A stretch of DNA of 64,000 nucleotides from Hydractinia symbiolongicarpus (Eukaryota > Cnidaria > Hydrozoa > Anthoathecata > Hydractiniidae), in contig NC_079880.1 in assembly GCF_029227915.1 (NCBI RefSeq), positions 32,421,501-32,485,500 on the forward strand. The letters are read 5' to 3'. This document shows positions 44,962 to 55,581 of the stretch, in pieces (position 1 is the first letter of the stretch; each line of letters starts with the position of its first letter). The translations under genes and the position numbers were made by a program. The notes below the pieces were generated by a model. It did no database searches. It saw nothing but the letters and a program-made list of their open reading frames with translations, and was not told the origin of the DNA.

Positions 44962-46394
44962 ATGTTGCCGCAAAACAATAACTCAGAGAAAAGGAAGAAG
45001 AGTAAATTGTTGCAACTAAGATTAATTTTGTTAATAATTATATAATGTGTTTTTGTGCTATGGCTTTTTGTAATAAGAATAATAGAAGTTGTTTGGATTG
45101 TTTGCGCAGTGAAGAACCTTTTATTTGCGATGTGTCTCTTTCAACAAGTACAAATTGTGATTCCTTTCACTAACGCAACTCGCCAGTGAATAAAATGTTA
45201 CGGTATATATATATAAAGAAAAATGAATTCCCTAATGGAATTAAAGCTCGTTTTTTACATAATGATACATTCTAAATATAAATCAACTTAATGGCTCCTT
45301 AAGGGAGTCAGTGACATAACGGAATAATCAAATTCAGGACAGGAAAAATTCTTATAGAAGTAGCGCTGGAAAGCGTTCCTTCGCCAGCGTGTACTCATTA
45401 CCAGAGTTTTAATCACTAGAATGTTTTGATCAACGTTGGCAAAAAAGGCTTTGGCAATTCTAAATCTCTGTCTACTTGTCTTTGCATTAGGCCATATGAA
45501 AATTCTGGTATAGGTGCTCGCTCTTCTACGTTGCGTCTAAGACTTTTCTATTATATTGTGGTACACTAGGCAGGGGATTTACGGGATTTTATTTTGTTCT
45601 ACGCGCGTTGTTGATTCTTCTTTCTTTTTTTTTCTTTTTTGCTTTCTTATATTAATCTATTTTAATTTATTTTTCGTGTCGCGTTTCATTCTCATATCAA
45701 AGAACGCTATAGGCCCTGGGATCGAGGTTGCTTGATTTGTTATTATAATAAACCCAGGGTTGTGTTTTTGCACCCGTTCTTTCTATGTTTACTTCCGCAT
45801 GGTCGTGATTATTAACGCTGCCAATAGTCTAGTCATATAATGAAGTTTTCTGCAAATCTTCTAAATTAAAAACGCTTTCAGAGTCTAACTCTTCTAACCA
45901 ACACAAACTCTTAGGGATCACAGCGCGGCATTTTTCTAAAGAGTAAAATAAAATGTCGCCCGCCATGGTTTGCTCTGATAGCCCTAAATAGCTTCTTTTT
46001 CACTTTAAAATATACTTTCCAGCGCCGCGACCCGTCTCCTGTGGGCATAGAAGTCTCTACATAAGTCAGAAAGAGCCAATCTCGTTCTGAGAGCATTGGA
46101 ATAGCTAAAAAGGCCACGGTTCACTACTAAGCTATTGCTTCAACTTCCATTCTCATCCTCATATCAGCTTTCCCAGCTAGAGTCTGATTCACTGTCAGGT
46201 TTTGTAGACTTTTTACTGGCCGAAACTTCAAAACTAAGAAAGCCCACAACTTTTTCACGGGAACTCAGTTTTAAAAAGGGAAGTAAAAATCAAGTGTTTA
46301 CTTATCTTCAGTATATACCTGTTACTCATCTTCAGTACCTGTTACAAATGTTGAAAAAATAACAACCGCTTTGTCATATATAAAACCACTTTGT
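44962..46394. other. Largely non-coding interval
   Basis: GGCCCTGGGATCGAGGTTGC at about 45712 resembles A/B-type termini. A short Cys-rich frame near 45060-45175 (CNKNNRSCLDCLRSEEPF) looks protein-like but is too short to support. Nothing else is recognised. Confidence 0.3.
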
Positions 46395-46757
46395 ATATAA
46401 AAACATGGGCCAACGGCAGAGTCAGCGAAATTATTATCCGGAAGTTGACGTCACAAGCCCTCCCGCGAAGGAATTTATTTAAAATCGGGACACAAGATGG
46501 CGACTGGCACGAAGCTTCTTCTTCAGCTAATATTTTACAACTTCAACAACGAATATCTTGCGTACAAATCAAAATAAGTATAAAAGAATTTTTTTTTCGT
46601 AATTAGTACAATATTTTGAGTTGATTTTCGAATACTTTTTTTAAAGTGGGAGGTAAGCTTTAAAATGACTGCTCCGAGAGAGTTTGTTTTCACTGCAGTA
46701 AATCGCGCATGCGCAGAAAATTACTGTCAGTGATTAACCCGGATCCGAGAATTCCAA
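46395..46757 (+). mobile_element. Internally deleted THAP-element derivative
   Basis: TCCGGAAGTTGACGTCAC, an AAGATGGCG word and AAAGTGGGAGGTAAGCTTTA match, in order, the promoter and 5' leader upstream of the THAP start at 40994 (there GAAGTGGGAGGTAAGCTTTA). Coding sequence is replaced by a terminal stretch ending CCCGGATCCGAGAATTCC. The shared GGAG|GTAAGC suggests a spliced 5' leader. Confidence 0.5.
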
Positions 46758-47269
46758 GTCACTTGAACTTGAAACTGTAGCATTCATTTTGTACTTCTAA
46801 CTTTACTTTACTACTTCTAGCTCCACTCTTCACTTCCGAAGTAACTTATATTGTGGCTTCCAACTTCCTACTTCTACTTCTTCACTTGGTCTCTTTTTTC
46901 TTTTTTATATATGCTTTATTGAACTACTCTACTTTTTGCACTTTTTTGAAGACGAAGGGACCGTTCTTTTGTTGTTGTTTTGTGTGTCGATGTTAACCCT
47001 GTTCCAAATTATATACTTTTTTAATCCACTCCACTTCTTCCTTGACATCTGCACAATATCTGCACTTTTTTATGACTAAGGGATCGTCGGAAATAAGACA
47101 TTTTATATCCGCTTCTTTAGTTCGCCTTTTGTCGAGACCTTTGTCGAGACCTTTGTCGAGAGATTTTTATGTTTGTTTGTTTTTACGCCAAGGAAACTTT
47201 CTAATCGAATGCCGTCCCGTTCGAAAGTATGTATTTGAGCGAATCATACTGCTTATTTTCTATCACGTG
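46758..47269. other. Non-coding interval
   Basis: C/T-rich simple sequence (CTTCTACTTCTTCACTT) near 46790-46890 and a triplicated GACCTTTGTCGA near 47135-47165. No gene. Confidence 0.3.
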
Positions 47270-47396
47270 GTTTCTAACGGTTGCGAGACAAATGTAAACA
47301 AAACAAAAAACTCGACAAACTCGCGCATTCGGGTGATAAAAAATATCGCGTTTGCAAAAGTCACAGACAGACAGAACTGGCGTATTATTATAGAGA
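47270..47396 (-). mobile_element. Helitron 5' end
   Basis: On the minus strand TCTCTATAATAATACGCCAG at 47396 is preceded by A, as expected for insertion between A and T. TCTGTCTGTCTGTGACTTTTGC follows in two adjacent words, matching one 5' subfamily in the 59.6-62.6 kb array. No 3' hairpin is seen nearby to the left. The next 3' end in this orientation is at 35415. Confidence 0.6.
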
Positions 47397-47568
47397 TACA
47401 TTCCATAAGGCGAGGTGTGTAGATAAAAGGAATTATTGCTTTAAGGTGAGAAGCATGTGTTCTACTCTCCAAAACACCTTAACTTATTTTAAAGGTTTTC
47501 AGTATTAGCTACGAAAAGCTAGTTGTTGAGCTATTAGCTATAGCTAGCTGGTTATTTCTTTTTGTAAT

Positions 47569-48130
47569 ATGTGCTCATTGAACAGATTTTTTGTTTTCAA
47601 TTTGCTTTTAAAAACCAAAGGGAAAATATTTTTATATATATCTAAAAAAAGTTTATTCAGATTTTCCCTGTTCCATATTGTTTGTGACATGACTCTATCT
47701 CCCGAGCAGACAGTTAAACCAGAAGCAATCAACAACTGTAACCCCAAGACATGGTTGCCTTTTTTGTTAATACTTGCCGTGTCAACAGTAATAAAAAGAA
47801 AAATTAATAATAATTTGCTGAATTTTACAGGAATGATTTGCCAAATCGTCTGGTCTGATTATGATGGTTGCTTACCAGACAATGTTATTAAAGCGTTAAA
47901 AGCTGTCAAATTTGATGGCTTTGAATACATCAAGGTAGCATTAAGAATTTCAGCCACTTTACCGTCATATCCTGTGAATGTGAACCTTCCTTTTTTTCTT
48001 TACGTAGACTTTAAGACTACACTAGGCGCATCATGGTTTAGGATCGTTTAAATGGAATTGCGCTCATGTACATCCATAAGGAAATCATGCCTAACATAGA
48101 TGCTGTTAGGTCGGTATACAATGAGAAACC
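47569..48130 (+). pseudogene. hAT-type transposase C-terminal (dimerisation) remnant
   Basis: A long open frame ends LPDNVIKALKAVKFDGFEYI, then KVALRISATLP. Across frameshifts the sequence gives SLRRLKTTLGAS, DRLNGIALMYIHKEIMPNID and AV. The order ISATLP...FSxLRRLKT...DRLNGLALxYxHKDI is the C-terminal dimerisation signature of hAT/ZMYM-type TE proteins. The CERSFS-like motif between is scrambled. Upstream residues (47569-47830) show no catalytic motif, and the core is missing. Confidence 0.65.
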
Positions 48131-48589
48131 GAAGGCTAACTTTTTCATAACCCTATTTTTCAATGTAATTGGTCGTTGTTATGTTTGTGTTTTATTGTGC
48201 TGTTCATGGCTGGTGTAATCATTTGATTCACCTAGTCATGCTGATGAAGCCTGATATTGGCAGAAACAGCAAGAGTTTATAAATATTAAAATACATTCAC
48301 AATTGTCTCACTTTATTGTAGTTAATCCCTGTTAATCTCTGTTGTTGTTGTTTTTGATTGATAAACAGTTCAAGTTCTACATTTTTAAGAAACTTTCCAG
48401 GCTCAAATAAGGAAAATTAAGAAACATTTCAGGCTCAAATTATCGAAATTTTAAGAAACTCCAGACTCGACCATATAAAAAATGTTCTTAGGAGATTTTC
48501 TAATAGCTTTGCGTTTCTTTTCGTCAATTTCAATGACAACTAGATGAATCGAACGACAATTTCCGGCGATTTTGTACCCGCAAAGCTCG
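48131..48589. other. Non-coding interval
   Basis: Duplicated AAGAAACTTTCCAGGCTCAAAT-like phrases occur near 48388-48460. No gene. Confidence 0.3.
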
Positions 48590-48752
48590 TATTAGCGAAA
48601 GCTTTTGGAGCTTCGCCCCAGACCCCACTTGGGGGCCTTACAGCGCCCCCCAAGACCCCCAGCTGGTAAATTCAAGCCTTATTCAAAATTTTGCTGCGCA
48701 GCAGCAATATTTTGACTAAGTCTTGAAAAACTCTGGATCCGCCCCTGATCAA
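48590..48752. mobile_element. hAT-like MITE end
   Basis: GGAGCTTCGCCCCAGACCCC, CCCCCAAGACCCCCAGCTGG and the end word GGATCCGCCCCTG, the reverse complement of CAGGGGCGGATCC. CAGGGGC is a common hAT terminal sequence. A related end is at 30525-30641, and AGGGGTGGATTCATCC at 19568 is similar. The opposite end is not located. Confidence 0.45.
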
Positions 48753-48859
48753 CCTGAGCTTAAACAACTTTTTCTAAAAGGCTCAATCTAAGCGCAAACA
48801 AAGAGATAGAAACCTAAAGATCTTTTACTGCGTAGTGATTCCTACAACATTAAATCTGA

Positions 48860-49320
48860 ACTCAACAAATATTGTGATTCATGTAAAAACAATGTAGACG
48901 AAACATCTTAACGTCATTTGCAACAAGGAATATATTTAGGATTAGACGGAACAGCACTTGTATCGCAAGTAACGTTGTTTATGTTGCGTTACTGTAAAAA
49001 TTGCGGTGACCAAGGAGTTGGTTCAACTTTTTCTTGGAAATCAAGAGTGGAAAATTATAAATCACACATACAAAAGAAGGTGCCATCTTGTAGAATTGTA
49101 CATTTCACTGAAGAGTATACCAACGACACGGTGCGGAATAATCGTTTTATTATTATTGACGTGGTTAATAATGTTAAAAATCTGACAAAGGGTGAAATTG
49201 GTTCGTTGTTGTTGGAGAAGAAAACGTTCTGGATAAGAACGTTGGTGACACATAGTCACACGGTTCTTTTCATGTCATTTTCCTCAGAAGGTTTGATAGT
49301 CTCAATCTATTGTTTTTCAG
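48860..49320 (+). pseudogene. Penelope-like element, GIY-YIG endonuclease remnant
   Basis: The frame includes CDSCKNNVDET, then YCKNCGDQGVGSTFSWKSRV, NYKSHIQKKVPSC, FIIIDVVNNVKNLTKGEIGS and LLLEKKTFWIRTLVTH. This is the Penelope C-terminal layout: a CxxC finger, then CKxCGxQYVGST with Arg, and a late E-xx-FWI block. QGVG replaces the usual QYVG, so the second catalytic tyrosine is lost, and the frame has stops near 48905. It is oriented like the RT scrap at 13669 but 35 kb away, so a separate copy. Confidence 0.65.
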
Positions 49321-49355
49321 GTCAGTAAAATTGCTTTGTCAGACAGAGTTTTTTG

Positions 49356-49805
49356 GTTTCCTCTAGGTTCCAAGGACCAAAATATATCACTCCAAAAGAC
49401 CCTAATTTCATGTCATAAGCCTCATGATCAAAACTTTGTATGCAAGTAGTATTATTTTCTGTGATAACAAAAATACAAAATCTAACATAAAATTTGGGTT
49501 CCTAGGTCGTGTCAGACCACTAACAAAGCACCATAAAAAGGGCTTGTTTTCATGTCATAAGCCTCATGGCTGAAATTTCTCAGATAAGTAGTACAAACAC
49601 CTACGAATACAAAAAATACAAATCTAACATCAAATTTGGGTTCCAAGACTAAGCCAGACCCTCCACAAGGCAGGTACCAAAATAGTGTTGTTTTCATCCA
49701 ATAAACCTTATGGCTGAAACTTTCTAAGTCAGTAGTACTAAAGCCTACAAACACAAAAAACGTCTAGCATCAAATGTGGGTTCAAAGTCCAAGTCAGACC
49801 CTACA
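49356..49805 (+). repeat. Left array of about 142-bp tandem units
   Basis: The phrase CATAAGCCTCATGGCTGAAA recurs at about 49414, 49556 and 49698 with its flanks (AGTCAGACCCT, TCTAACATCAAATTTGGGTT, GTAGTACAAACACCTACGAA). Period is about 142 bp. Inverted units of the same sequence lie at 51745-51960. Confidence 0.75.
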
Positions 49806-49868
49806 AAGACCCTTGGTCAAGCAACGTCTTCTCAATGTTGTATAGACGTTGGAACAATGTGAAAAACG

Positions 49869-51735
49869 TTATTTGTCCATGACGTGGTTCGAAAACTGGA
49901 TGAAAGTAGTAACATCAAGAAAATTACATTCATCATCAATGCTCGTAGAATCCATATCATCCTCATCGTGTTCATCTTCACTGCCATAAGCATCCTTATG
50001 CTCTTTATCATCAAAATCTAAAAATGATGTACTTAGAAATGATTTGGATGTGGTTATAGTAAAATACCAACACCTTGATACAAATTGATCTCGCTCATAT
50101 TTCATCACAACATGACAACTGCTTAATAATTACAAATATCACATATGAAAAACTTACCCTCTTTATCTAGTTCATCTTTTACAACATCAGCGATTTTGGG
50201 AGCAACATCTCCATCAAACCGCTTTAATTGATAGCTTTCACCATGCATCGCTCAACTGAATGATAATGGATCATTAATGGAAGCATCAGCTAACACATAG
50301 CTTTACCAGAGACTGGTGACGTAACTTGTTCTTCTCATTTCTTCTAGTAGCACTTTTAAACATGGAGGTAAGAAACTTGCATCCATCTTCTTCATATGAT
50401 GTACTAATGACTCGTTTTTCTTTTCTGGTGTGTATTTTTTCGGAAACATGCCCGAGTGAGCTTCATCCACAGACACGATTGTCTTTTTCCCATAAATGGG
50501 ACACACAAAAGATTCAATTATTTTAATATGAATATTAGAAATGTCATCCCAGTCACCAATTCTTGAAAGTGAGGACGTATCTTTACTTCGCGGTTGAAAG
50601 AAGCTGTGTAAACACATCCAGTAAAAGCATGATAACCGGGTGCTTTACAAAGTGATTCCACATTGCTGAAATATTTGGTTTATGCTCATATACCTTCGGC
50701 TATTCTTTGTGAACATCCCCACTTCCAACCAAACATTTGAACCGATATTCATAAGATGAATGCATCCAAGAGCTATGTTCAGCACATCTGTATCTACAGT
50801 GCGTGTCACCACGTTAACTGGTGAGGTAAGTCGTTCAAATGGAATATCATTTTCGAATCAGCTTCCTCGTGCGTGCACAAATAATCCTATTCTATTATGG
50901 TGATCAATCTTCCTTCTTCAGCAGTAAAGGAATAACACACATCGTCACAGTTGACAAGCAATTTCTTTTTATCCAATATTACCAAAACTAAATCATTATT
51001 CTCATAGCTAGTGAGGAATTCTACTAGGGATTCCTTGAATTGATCCTTTCTAAAGGTTTGTAAGCAATTGCCAGGCCTTTTCTGCTCGGCACCTGTGATT
51101 TACTAAGCAACACTTCGATTGTCTGATCCCTTATCTCTTTTACAATCCTTGATGGACGGTCTTATTACTTTATCAAACACAAGGAGAATCTCGTCGCCTT
51201 TTTGTTTGCAAACTCGACGTAATATGTGAGATGCAACTGAACCAAATGTTGATGGCAAGTCAACGAATGAATGAAGAAAAAACACTTCATCAATTATAGT
51301 GATGTTCACATAGCTTGGATCTATTTTTACTCTCTTCTCTAATTCATTTAATAACTTCACCTTCGGAGTTTTCTGCATCGTGCCTGACTCAATGATAAGG
51401 GTACAATTGTCAATGGATAATTCAGCGCTCCTGCCATGTCTATTTTTGCTTGCAATGCTTAAAATAAAATGCTTCCAAACAGATCTCTAGTCATGGCTAC
51501 TGATACGTGTCTGTTTTCAGTTGAGCTAGTTACTTTGTGCCTTCCCGATTCTGATGCAAAGGTTTTGATTTTCTGTTTCTTTTTTCGTTCTGAGAATGCG
51601 TTAAGATCTTTGTTGTATGATTCAATAAAGTTATTTCAAGCATCAGTACCCATATCTTCGACTTTCAATAGAAAATTTGTAGTATCTTCATTTGCAGCCT
51701 TGAGATATTTGAGATATTGGAAAGGTGAAATTTAA
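49869..51735 (-). pseudogene. TE protein with putative XPG/FEN1-like nuclease motifs
   Basis: Reading leftward: YFLKAANEDTTNFLLKVEDM, LPSTFGSVASHILRRVCKQK, EILLVFDKVIRPSIKDCKRD, then, across frameshifts, CTHEEADSKMIFHLNDLP, VNVVTRTVDTDVLNIALGC-like, APGYHAFTGCVYTASFNREV and FVCPIYGKKTIVSVDEAHSG. A last part YQLKRFDGDVAPKIADVV meets a donor GTAAGT near 50152, followed by an acidic exon (SEDEHDEDDMD). The EEADxxM...DTDV...HAFTGCD set recurs in invertebrate TE proteins and is reminiscent of XPG/FEN1 acidic motifs. That structural link is inference, as is any Academ-type assignment. Multiple lesions. The gene lies between the 142-bp arrays. Confidence 0.5.
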
Positions 51736-51744
51736 TGATATTTG

Positions 51745-51960
51745 TAGTAACAGCTCTATGTTTGATGTTAGATTTGTATTTTTTGTATTCGTAGGTGTAA
51801 GTACTACTTATCTGAGAAGTTTCAGTCATGACATGAAAACATATATTGAATCATTTTTATGGTGCTTTGTTAGTGGTCTGACACGACCTAGGAACCCAAA
51901 TTTTAAGTTAGATTTTGTATTTTTGTTATCGCAGAAGATAGTACTACTTGCATACAAATT
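51745..51960 (-). repeat. Right array of 142-bp-type units, inverted
   Basis: GATGTTAGATTTGTATTTTT, TTCGTAGGTGTAAGTACTAC and CATTTTTATGGTGCTTTG mirror the left array. GTACTACTT recurs at 51801 and 51941, about 140 bp apart. Together the arrays bound a 2.6-kb element (49356-51960). Confidence 0.7.
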
Positions 51961-52255
51961 ATTAAAATTATTAGAATATCAAAATAATAATTATTTGCAA
52001 TTAACAGGAGTAATGACTCTATTCTTAAAATCTGCGAATGACTCTGTTCCCCGTATCTCTATTGGCAGTGCATTGAAAATTTTTGCACCGATAGAGAAAA
52101 AGCCAGATTTTGCGAGCTCGAGTTTCACTTTAGGAATAGATAACATTGTAGAGTTTTGCCGAGTATTTTCACAATGGATATTAAATTTAAAATATTACAA
52201 TCTAAACATTTCTTTACAAGAAGGACTGCGTGCTTATATATTTCATCAATAACGC
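51961..52255 (-). pseudogene. CR1/L2-like retrotransposon 3' end
   Basis: The minus strand reads LSIPKVKLELAKSGFFSIGA, KIFNALPIEIRGTESFADFK and NRVITPVNCK before a stop, the extreme C-terminus of CR1/L2-type RT proteins (compare GKKAFQFRAAKVWNHLP in the copy at 3310). It is followed by AATAATTTTAATAAT, an AAT-type tail. A sequence to the right (52256-52491) has an open frame (PTLALKIGHNAKSFNSYL) that I cannot assign. Confidence 0.55.
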
Positions 52256-52494
52256 TCCTCGCCCAAAATTGCTGGTACTCTTCGATCAACCGAACTCAGT
52301 AGATTGAGTCGTGTTCTGGAAAAGTTGATTTGTTGATTTGCAAAGAATGAAAAGCAGCCTCTACCCTCACTCAGCTCTTTTTTCTCCATTTCATTATCAT
52401 GATATGACAAATACGAGTTGAAGGATTTTGCATTGTGACCTATTTTTAATGCCAAGGTTGGCCACACTTTAGTAAAGAAATTGTTATGCATTGA

Positions 52495-52585
52495 CGGGTC
52501 ATTGCTGACGTCAGTAAAATTTAAATGACGGATCTTCGTTATTTTTTTCGTTTAAGTTCATTTTTCCACAGGCCTTATCGACTAG
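52495..52585 (+). mobile_element. Helitron 3' end
   Basis: TTGCTGACGTCAGTAAAATT leads to an imperfect hairpin (TTCATTTTTCCACAG, normally GTGGATTTTTCCACGG) and CGACTAG ending at 52585. Truncated on the left. Confidence 0.6.
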
Positions 52586-53037
52586 TCTCTAATTTGGTAC
52601 TTTAGGGGAAACTTTGCTGACGTCAGCAAAGTTTTTAAACCTTTGTAATTCCTTAGCCGTTCGTCAAAAGTGCATGATCCTTCACATTATTATATTATAT
52701 CCATCAGCGTTTCCAGCTCTACACAATAGAAGCAACGTGTTAACAAATAACCCAAAAATGTTTTTTGTATTGACGGGTTCTTGCTGATGTCAGCAAAAAT
52801 TTTAAACAAATATATCTCCTTAACTTTTCCTTACATGTAGCTACATCATGTTCATATACATTATTTTGATCAGAGTTTCAAGCTCTTCACAATAGATGCT
52901 ACGCGGGCTAAAAAATTCTAAAAAAAAAAATTTTATATATAAGAACTTGCCAGTGCTGACGTCAACAAAATTAAATGACGGTTCTTTGTCATTTATCCTT
53001 TCCCTAAGTGGATTTTTCCACGGGCTTTATCGACTAG
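52586..53037 (+). mobile_element. Helitron-like unit, 5'-variant
   Basis: Begins TCTCTAATTTGGTACTTTAG directly after the previous CTAG and ends with GTGGATTTTTCCACGGGCTT and CGACTAG. It lacks the GTGTCTGTCTGTC head, so its 5' portion is replaced or deleted. Confidence 0.65.
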
Positions 53038-53337
53038 TCTATCTATAAAATAATACGGAGAGTGTCTGTCTGTCTGAAACAGACAAAGTGGATGTGTTCA
53101 TTTTCCTCTGATGTCGCCGAAAAATGCTTGTCTCAAATGGTGGTCGACAAACTTAAAGTCGCGAGGTCAATAACACTAATTAACGTCAATATCTTAATTT
53201 AAGTTAGCCTAACTTTATACGCCTGTTTTCTGCCTTGTGTAATTTAGCGTAAATTTTTACGCCTGCTTTCTGATTAAGCACCAGGTCGTTTGGTGTAATA
53301 TTTTAATTCCTTTTCTCAATTTCACTTTTAGGAAAAT

Positions 53338-54018
53338 GTGAGCGTCGATTACTTTCCACATGAAGAGAGCAGTGGCGAGGAAGACGGTAGTCCTTGCATA
53401 TTTACAAAGAAAAGCAAAAAGGCTGGAAAAAGAGGGCGGAAGTGTTTGTGGCCAGAAGATATAGTGACAGACTTGGTAGACATTATACTAGAAAATGAAA
53501 TGCTAAAGAAGAAACTTCTTTTGACCAACACCAAAAACGTAAAGAATAGCATTTACTACAACGACGTTATTCGCGAATTAAAAGAAAGGTGTAAAGAGCG
53601 TGATGATGATTTCCTCTATGATGTGGCACAACTTAGATCTAAGTTTAAAAGATGTGTAAGCATTTGCCGAAAAGCTGCATTGACGGTTAAGACAGCTTCT
53701 GGGATTAAAAGGTTCCAGGAGGGGAAAGAGTTTGGGCCGTGGTTTGAAAAACTGTTTCAAGCGATCTGTACGATGGATCATTGCCAACCAGAGCAATCAA
53801 TTGAACAAGCACATGAAATGGCGGACTCCTATTTGACGACTCCTTCAAGTTCTTCTGAGCAAACAACATACGCTGACTCAGAGCAAGGCACATCAAAAGA
53901 TTCTACCAGTAAGAAAAGGAGACGCAGTTCAAAAGTGTTTGTTCCAGTAAACAAAAATAATGTTAAAAGGCAGGTACTAGAAGAATCCTTAAGCCGTGAG
54001 TATACAAAAAAGGTGTGA
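53338..54018 (+). CDS. Harbinger ORF1, Myb/SANT-like DNA-binding protein, exon 1
   Basis: The frame runs 226 residues without a break. An acidic start (HEESSGEEDGS) leads to a basic patch (KKSKKAGKRGRK) and the Myb/SANT-like domain at about residues 37-140: CLWPEDIVTDLVDIILENEM, YYNDVIRELKERC, DVAQLRSKFKRCVSICRKA, FGPWFEKLFQA, with the tryptophans spaced as in this family. A Ser/Thr-rich linker and a second basic patch (SKKRRRSS) follow. In Harbinger elements this partner binds the TIR and helps import the transposase into the nucleus. The CDS ends just after a possible donor (AAG|GTGTGA), and exon 2 is likely at 55194. The first ATG here has good context; an upstream start before 53338 is not excluded. 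Confidence 0.75.
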   Translation: MSVDYFPHEESSGEEDGSPCIFTKKSKKAGKRGRKCLWPEDIVTDLVDIILENEMLKKKLLLTNTKNVKNSIYYNDVIRELKERCKERDDDFLYDVAQLRSKFKRCVSICRKAALTVKTASGIKRFQEGKEFGPWFEKLFQAICTMDHCQPEQSIEQAHEMADSYLTTPSSSSEQTTYADSEQGTSKDSTSKKRRRSSKVFVPVNKNNVKRQVLEESLSREYTKKV

Positions 54019-55193
54019 TATTTTAAAATGCTTATAATTCACCAAAACTTTATTTTGATATATTAATGTATATATTTTTAGAAAGCCTATATGATTACCT
54101 ATATAATGGTATAAAAATTATTAAGAAAAAATAAAATTTGAAGGTTTACACGAAAAAAAAACGGCCCCTCTCCTACAAATGCGATCTCTTTTACAAAACT
54201 ACTAATTTCTCAAGTTTGCTGTTTGCTTTTTTGTGACCACAAGACATTGATCTAAAAACGCTTTTTTAATTTTTTCTTAATGTTTTTTACTTTTGGAGTT
54301 ATTTAGTATTAAAATTTTTTCCACAATTTTTAACCTCTGATTGTCAGAAAACTCATCATAACGCGCTTTCTACTCATTCTCAAGAAATAAAAAAAAAGCT
54401 TTTTTATTTAGATCAAACATTCCTCTCCACGCTAAGTGCGCTCTCCACCCCACATACTTTATAGTTTTGTAAATAAGATTTAAAACGTAAGTGATACTCT
54501 CTTAAAAATTTAACACTGTGAAAAAGAGCTTTTAAGTTTCTTACAGAAATCTTATACTTCTGCATAATAATTGGTCACTATGGTAACGACTATTTGTTAA
54601 CAGGTTTTTTTTACATCTTCTGTTTTAGCTGCACGTGTTCGCTCACATTCGCAATTATACACAGTTGAGTATGGGTAAAGCAAAAAAAAACTCTGGAAAC
54701 AAAAATCTTTTCGACTAGTGCTAGCTTGGCGATCAACAGGGAAAACGTTTTGCTTTAATCTTCTTTTAGCTGGCAAGTCAAATATTTTTCTTTAGATTTT
54801 CTTCTTTTTTTTGATATAAAAGCTTTATGACGATAGGACATTTTTATTCGCTGTTAACTGGTTTTGCCATGTTTTTCAAAGCAAATTATATTCAACTTCT
54901 GAAGATAAAAAAGAAAAAGAAAATATTCTTATGGGAAATAGGAGAAAAACTTCAAAAAAAATCTTTTAACTACATACGAAAATCATTTTCCTCTTTGAGT
55001 CGGCTATCATTTAAAACCTTGAACATAATTGAGTAGTAAAAATTAATACCCAAGATGATTACGTGTGAACAAATATTTGATCTTTATCGCTTAACAAAAA
55101 AGTAATTTATGAAAAAAAATATTTTTTTGGGATAATAATCTATCTTAAATACATTTTTTTAAAAATATTTTTGCACCATTTTAAAGACCAGAT

Positions 55194-55568
55194 CTTTTTC
55201 TATCTAATCACACTCACGCCCTAAACAATCTGTTCAAATCGTTGGAAGAATTTACTGAATCTGTAAAAGAAAATAGTACGCAACAACTGGTTGATTTTCT
55301 GAAAGAGGACGCTTCCAGGCAAGAAAAAAGAGATGAAATGTTCATGAAAATGATGGAACGATGCCTTATGCCTCCGCCACAGATGCAACAACTGCACCCG
55401 TCAGAAATGCCACAATCTTCTTACGCTGGAAACTCTTTCAGTGTTGGAAATAGCTATGTTGACCCAAGAAGTTATCATCACAATTTTTTAGTGTATGGGA
55501 ATGGGACAAATAACACTGGTGATACCTCTGGTGATATTCTTGATAATTTCTTACAACAAACAAAATAA
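55194..55568 (+). CDS. Harbinger ORF1, likely second exon
   Basis: An open frame enters from ATCTTTTTCTATCTAATCAC and reads NNLFKSLEEFTESVKENSTQ, then LKEDASRQEKRDEMFMKMME and a Pro/Gln/Ser-rich tail ending DILDNFLQQTK. The charged coiled-coil with Met-rich end is typical of Harbinger Myb-protein C-termini. The exact acceptor is uncertain. The 54019-55193 interval is AT-rich and non-coding, and would be the intron. Confidence 0.55.
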   Translation, partial: LFLSNHTHALNNLFKSLEEFTESVKENSTQQLVDFLKEDASRQEKRDEMFMKMMERCLMPPPQMQQLHPSEMPQSSYAGNSFSVGNSYVDPRSYHHNFLVYGNGTNNTGDTSGDILDNFLQQTK

Positions 55569-55581
55569 AAGTAATGTTTAG

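Noticed and set aside
45060-45180. Short Cys-rich plus-strand frame (CNKNNRSCLDC)
   Set aside because: Too short, without splice sites or a recognised pattern.
49062-49259. Minus-strand frame opposite the Penelope GIY-YIG remnant
   Set aside because: Antisense shadow of the coding reading on the plus strand.
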